Shown: positions 63,565-64,000 of the stretch, one piece after another
Position numbering within the stretch: position 1 is the first letter of the stretch
Layout of the letters: the number at the start of each line of letters is the position of its first letter
Origin: Candidatus Sulfotelmatobacter sp.
GTDB lineage: Bacteria; Acidobacteriota; Terriglobia; Terriglobales; Acidobacteriaceae
Assembly (NCBI GenBank): GCA_030040965.1
Contig: JASHOT010000130.1
Span: 1 to 64,000 of the forward strand
DNA: 64,000 nucleotides
Direction of reading: 5' to 3'
Made by a program: the position numbers and the translations under genes
The notes under the pieces: generated by a model
The model's database searches: none
Seen by the model: the letters and a program-made list of their open reading frames with translations, nothing else
What the model was told of the DNA's origin: nothing

Positions 63565-64000
63565 TCACTTGAGCGGAATGCGATAAAGGTTCCGATGGGA
63601 AGTTCCCTTGCTGAAAGTGTAGCGGGAGCTGTCGGGGCCTGGAACAATGTTTCCCTCCAGTACCTGCGAAGCGACTGCGCGCAGCTCGTTCTCGGATTGG
63701 AATCCTGACTTGGGGAGTTTTGGCAGGTCGCTGCCGTGAGGGATTGGAACTACATAAGTCCGCGCGTTGCCGGTAAATGAGCTCTTGAAGAAGTACATTA
63801 CCTTACCGTCGGGAGCCCAATTGACATCACACCAACCTGAGCAAAGGGGAATCCAGGGACCGCCAGCTATCGGCACTGCCTCCGCGTCGCCCCAGCTCTC
63901 TTCCTTGTTGAGTGTGCGATCAACCACAACGTAGTGCTCATCAGGAGAAATCCCAAACGCATGGTCGATGGGTTCGGAGACGACTTTTTCCTCCTGTGTG
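63565..64000 (-). CDS. PD40/WD40-like beta-propeller protein, partial (C-terminus)
   Basis: The gene runs off the right edge, so only its C-terminal 144 residues or so are visible. It shows blades with FGISPDEHYVVVD, CDVNWAPDGKVMYFFKSS and YTFSKGTSHRNLYRIPL, the TolB/PD40 propeller pattern with S/N-x-D-G/E-x-x turns. Such a C-terminus is common in acidobacterial serine/threonine kinases with propeller domains and in TolB-like proteins. The N-terminal domain would decide which. No intact start is in the window. Confidence 0.7.
   Translation of the reverse strand, partial: TQEEKVVSEPIDHAFGISPDEHYVVVDRTLNKEESWGDAEAVPIAGGPWIPLCSGWCDVNWAPDGKVMYFFKSSFTGNARTYVVPIPHGSDLPKLPKSGFQSENELRAVASQVLEGNIVPGPDSSRYTFSKGTSHRNLYRIPLK

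Noticed and set aside
1-64000. CRISPR arrays, complete insertion sequences and rRNA genes
   Set aside because: I saw no regularly spaced identical repeats, no transposase motifs and no rRNA core sequences when reading through; this is a visual check only.

Overview
The window is a GC-rich chromosomal segment most likely from an Acidobacteriota bacterium (class Terriglobia or a relative). The pointers are three copies of the VWFA-related Acidobacterial domain family (about 20.5-21.5 kb, 23.0-24.0 kb, 30.4-31.5 kb), a CRTAC1/ASPIC-UnbV propeller protein, a DUF5818-like small protein, and MdtABC, IlvD and LeuC proteins of recognisable gram-negative type. This assignment is inferred from protein families; no rRNA gene is present.

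Layout. 0-0.3 kb: tail of a STAS-domain protein. 0.3-18.6 kb: a surface or extracellular polysaccharide locus. It holds a thymidylate-kinase-like protein, a GT4 glycosyltransferase, a Wzx-type flippase fused to a ParB-like DGNHR domain, a giant TPR plus outer-membrane-barrel protein of BcsC/PelB architecture, a GT-C-like membrane protein, a run of coupled envelope proteins, a GH99-like lipoprotein and an NTP_transf_5-type nucleotidyltransferase. 18.7-27.3 kb: a signalling cluster with two receiver-only regulators, two NarL/LuxR regulators, two VWFA-related proteins (one without its metal-binding motif) and a large hybrid histidine kinase. 27.9-33.2 kb: a DUF4440-like protein, lgt, a RluD-type pseudouridine synthase, a third VWFA protein, a DUF3052 protein and a Gfo/Idh/MocA oxidoreductase.

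33.4-40.8 kb: branched-chain amino acid synthesis. ilvC-ilvB-small subunit lies behind a clear sigma70-like promoter with a TetR-type palindrome at the expected transcription start, and ends at a strong intrinsic terminator. It is followed by ilvD-leuC-(DUF4926)-leuD. 41.1-48.8 kb: an mdtABC-type RND efflux operon without an outer-membrane factor. 49.0-53.2 kb: a beta-propeller lipoprotein and a compact type III polyketide synthase / FAD oxidoreductase / YceI cassette. 53.1-56.8 kb: a NarX/NarL-like two-component system overlapping a secreted CRTAC1 protein gene. 56.9-61.9 kb: an exporter-type ABC protein, a MacB/LolD-type ATPase and FtsX/MacB-type permease pair, and a secreted esterase.

61.9-64 kb: tRNA-Ser(TGA) followed by a tyrosine recombinase remnant without its N-terminal half, a fragment of an exported protein, a small membrane protein and the end of a PD40-like propeller gene. 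This looks like a decayed integration site.

The observations most worth following are the flippase-DGNHR fusion and its hybrid polysaccharide locus, the operator-promoter in front of ilvC, the polyketide-YceI cassette, and the two-component system coupled to a CRTAC1 gene.
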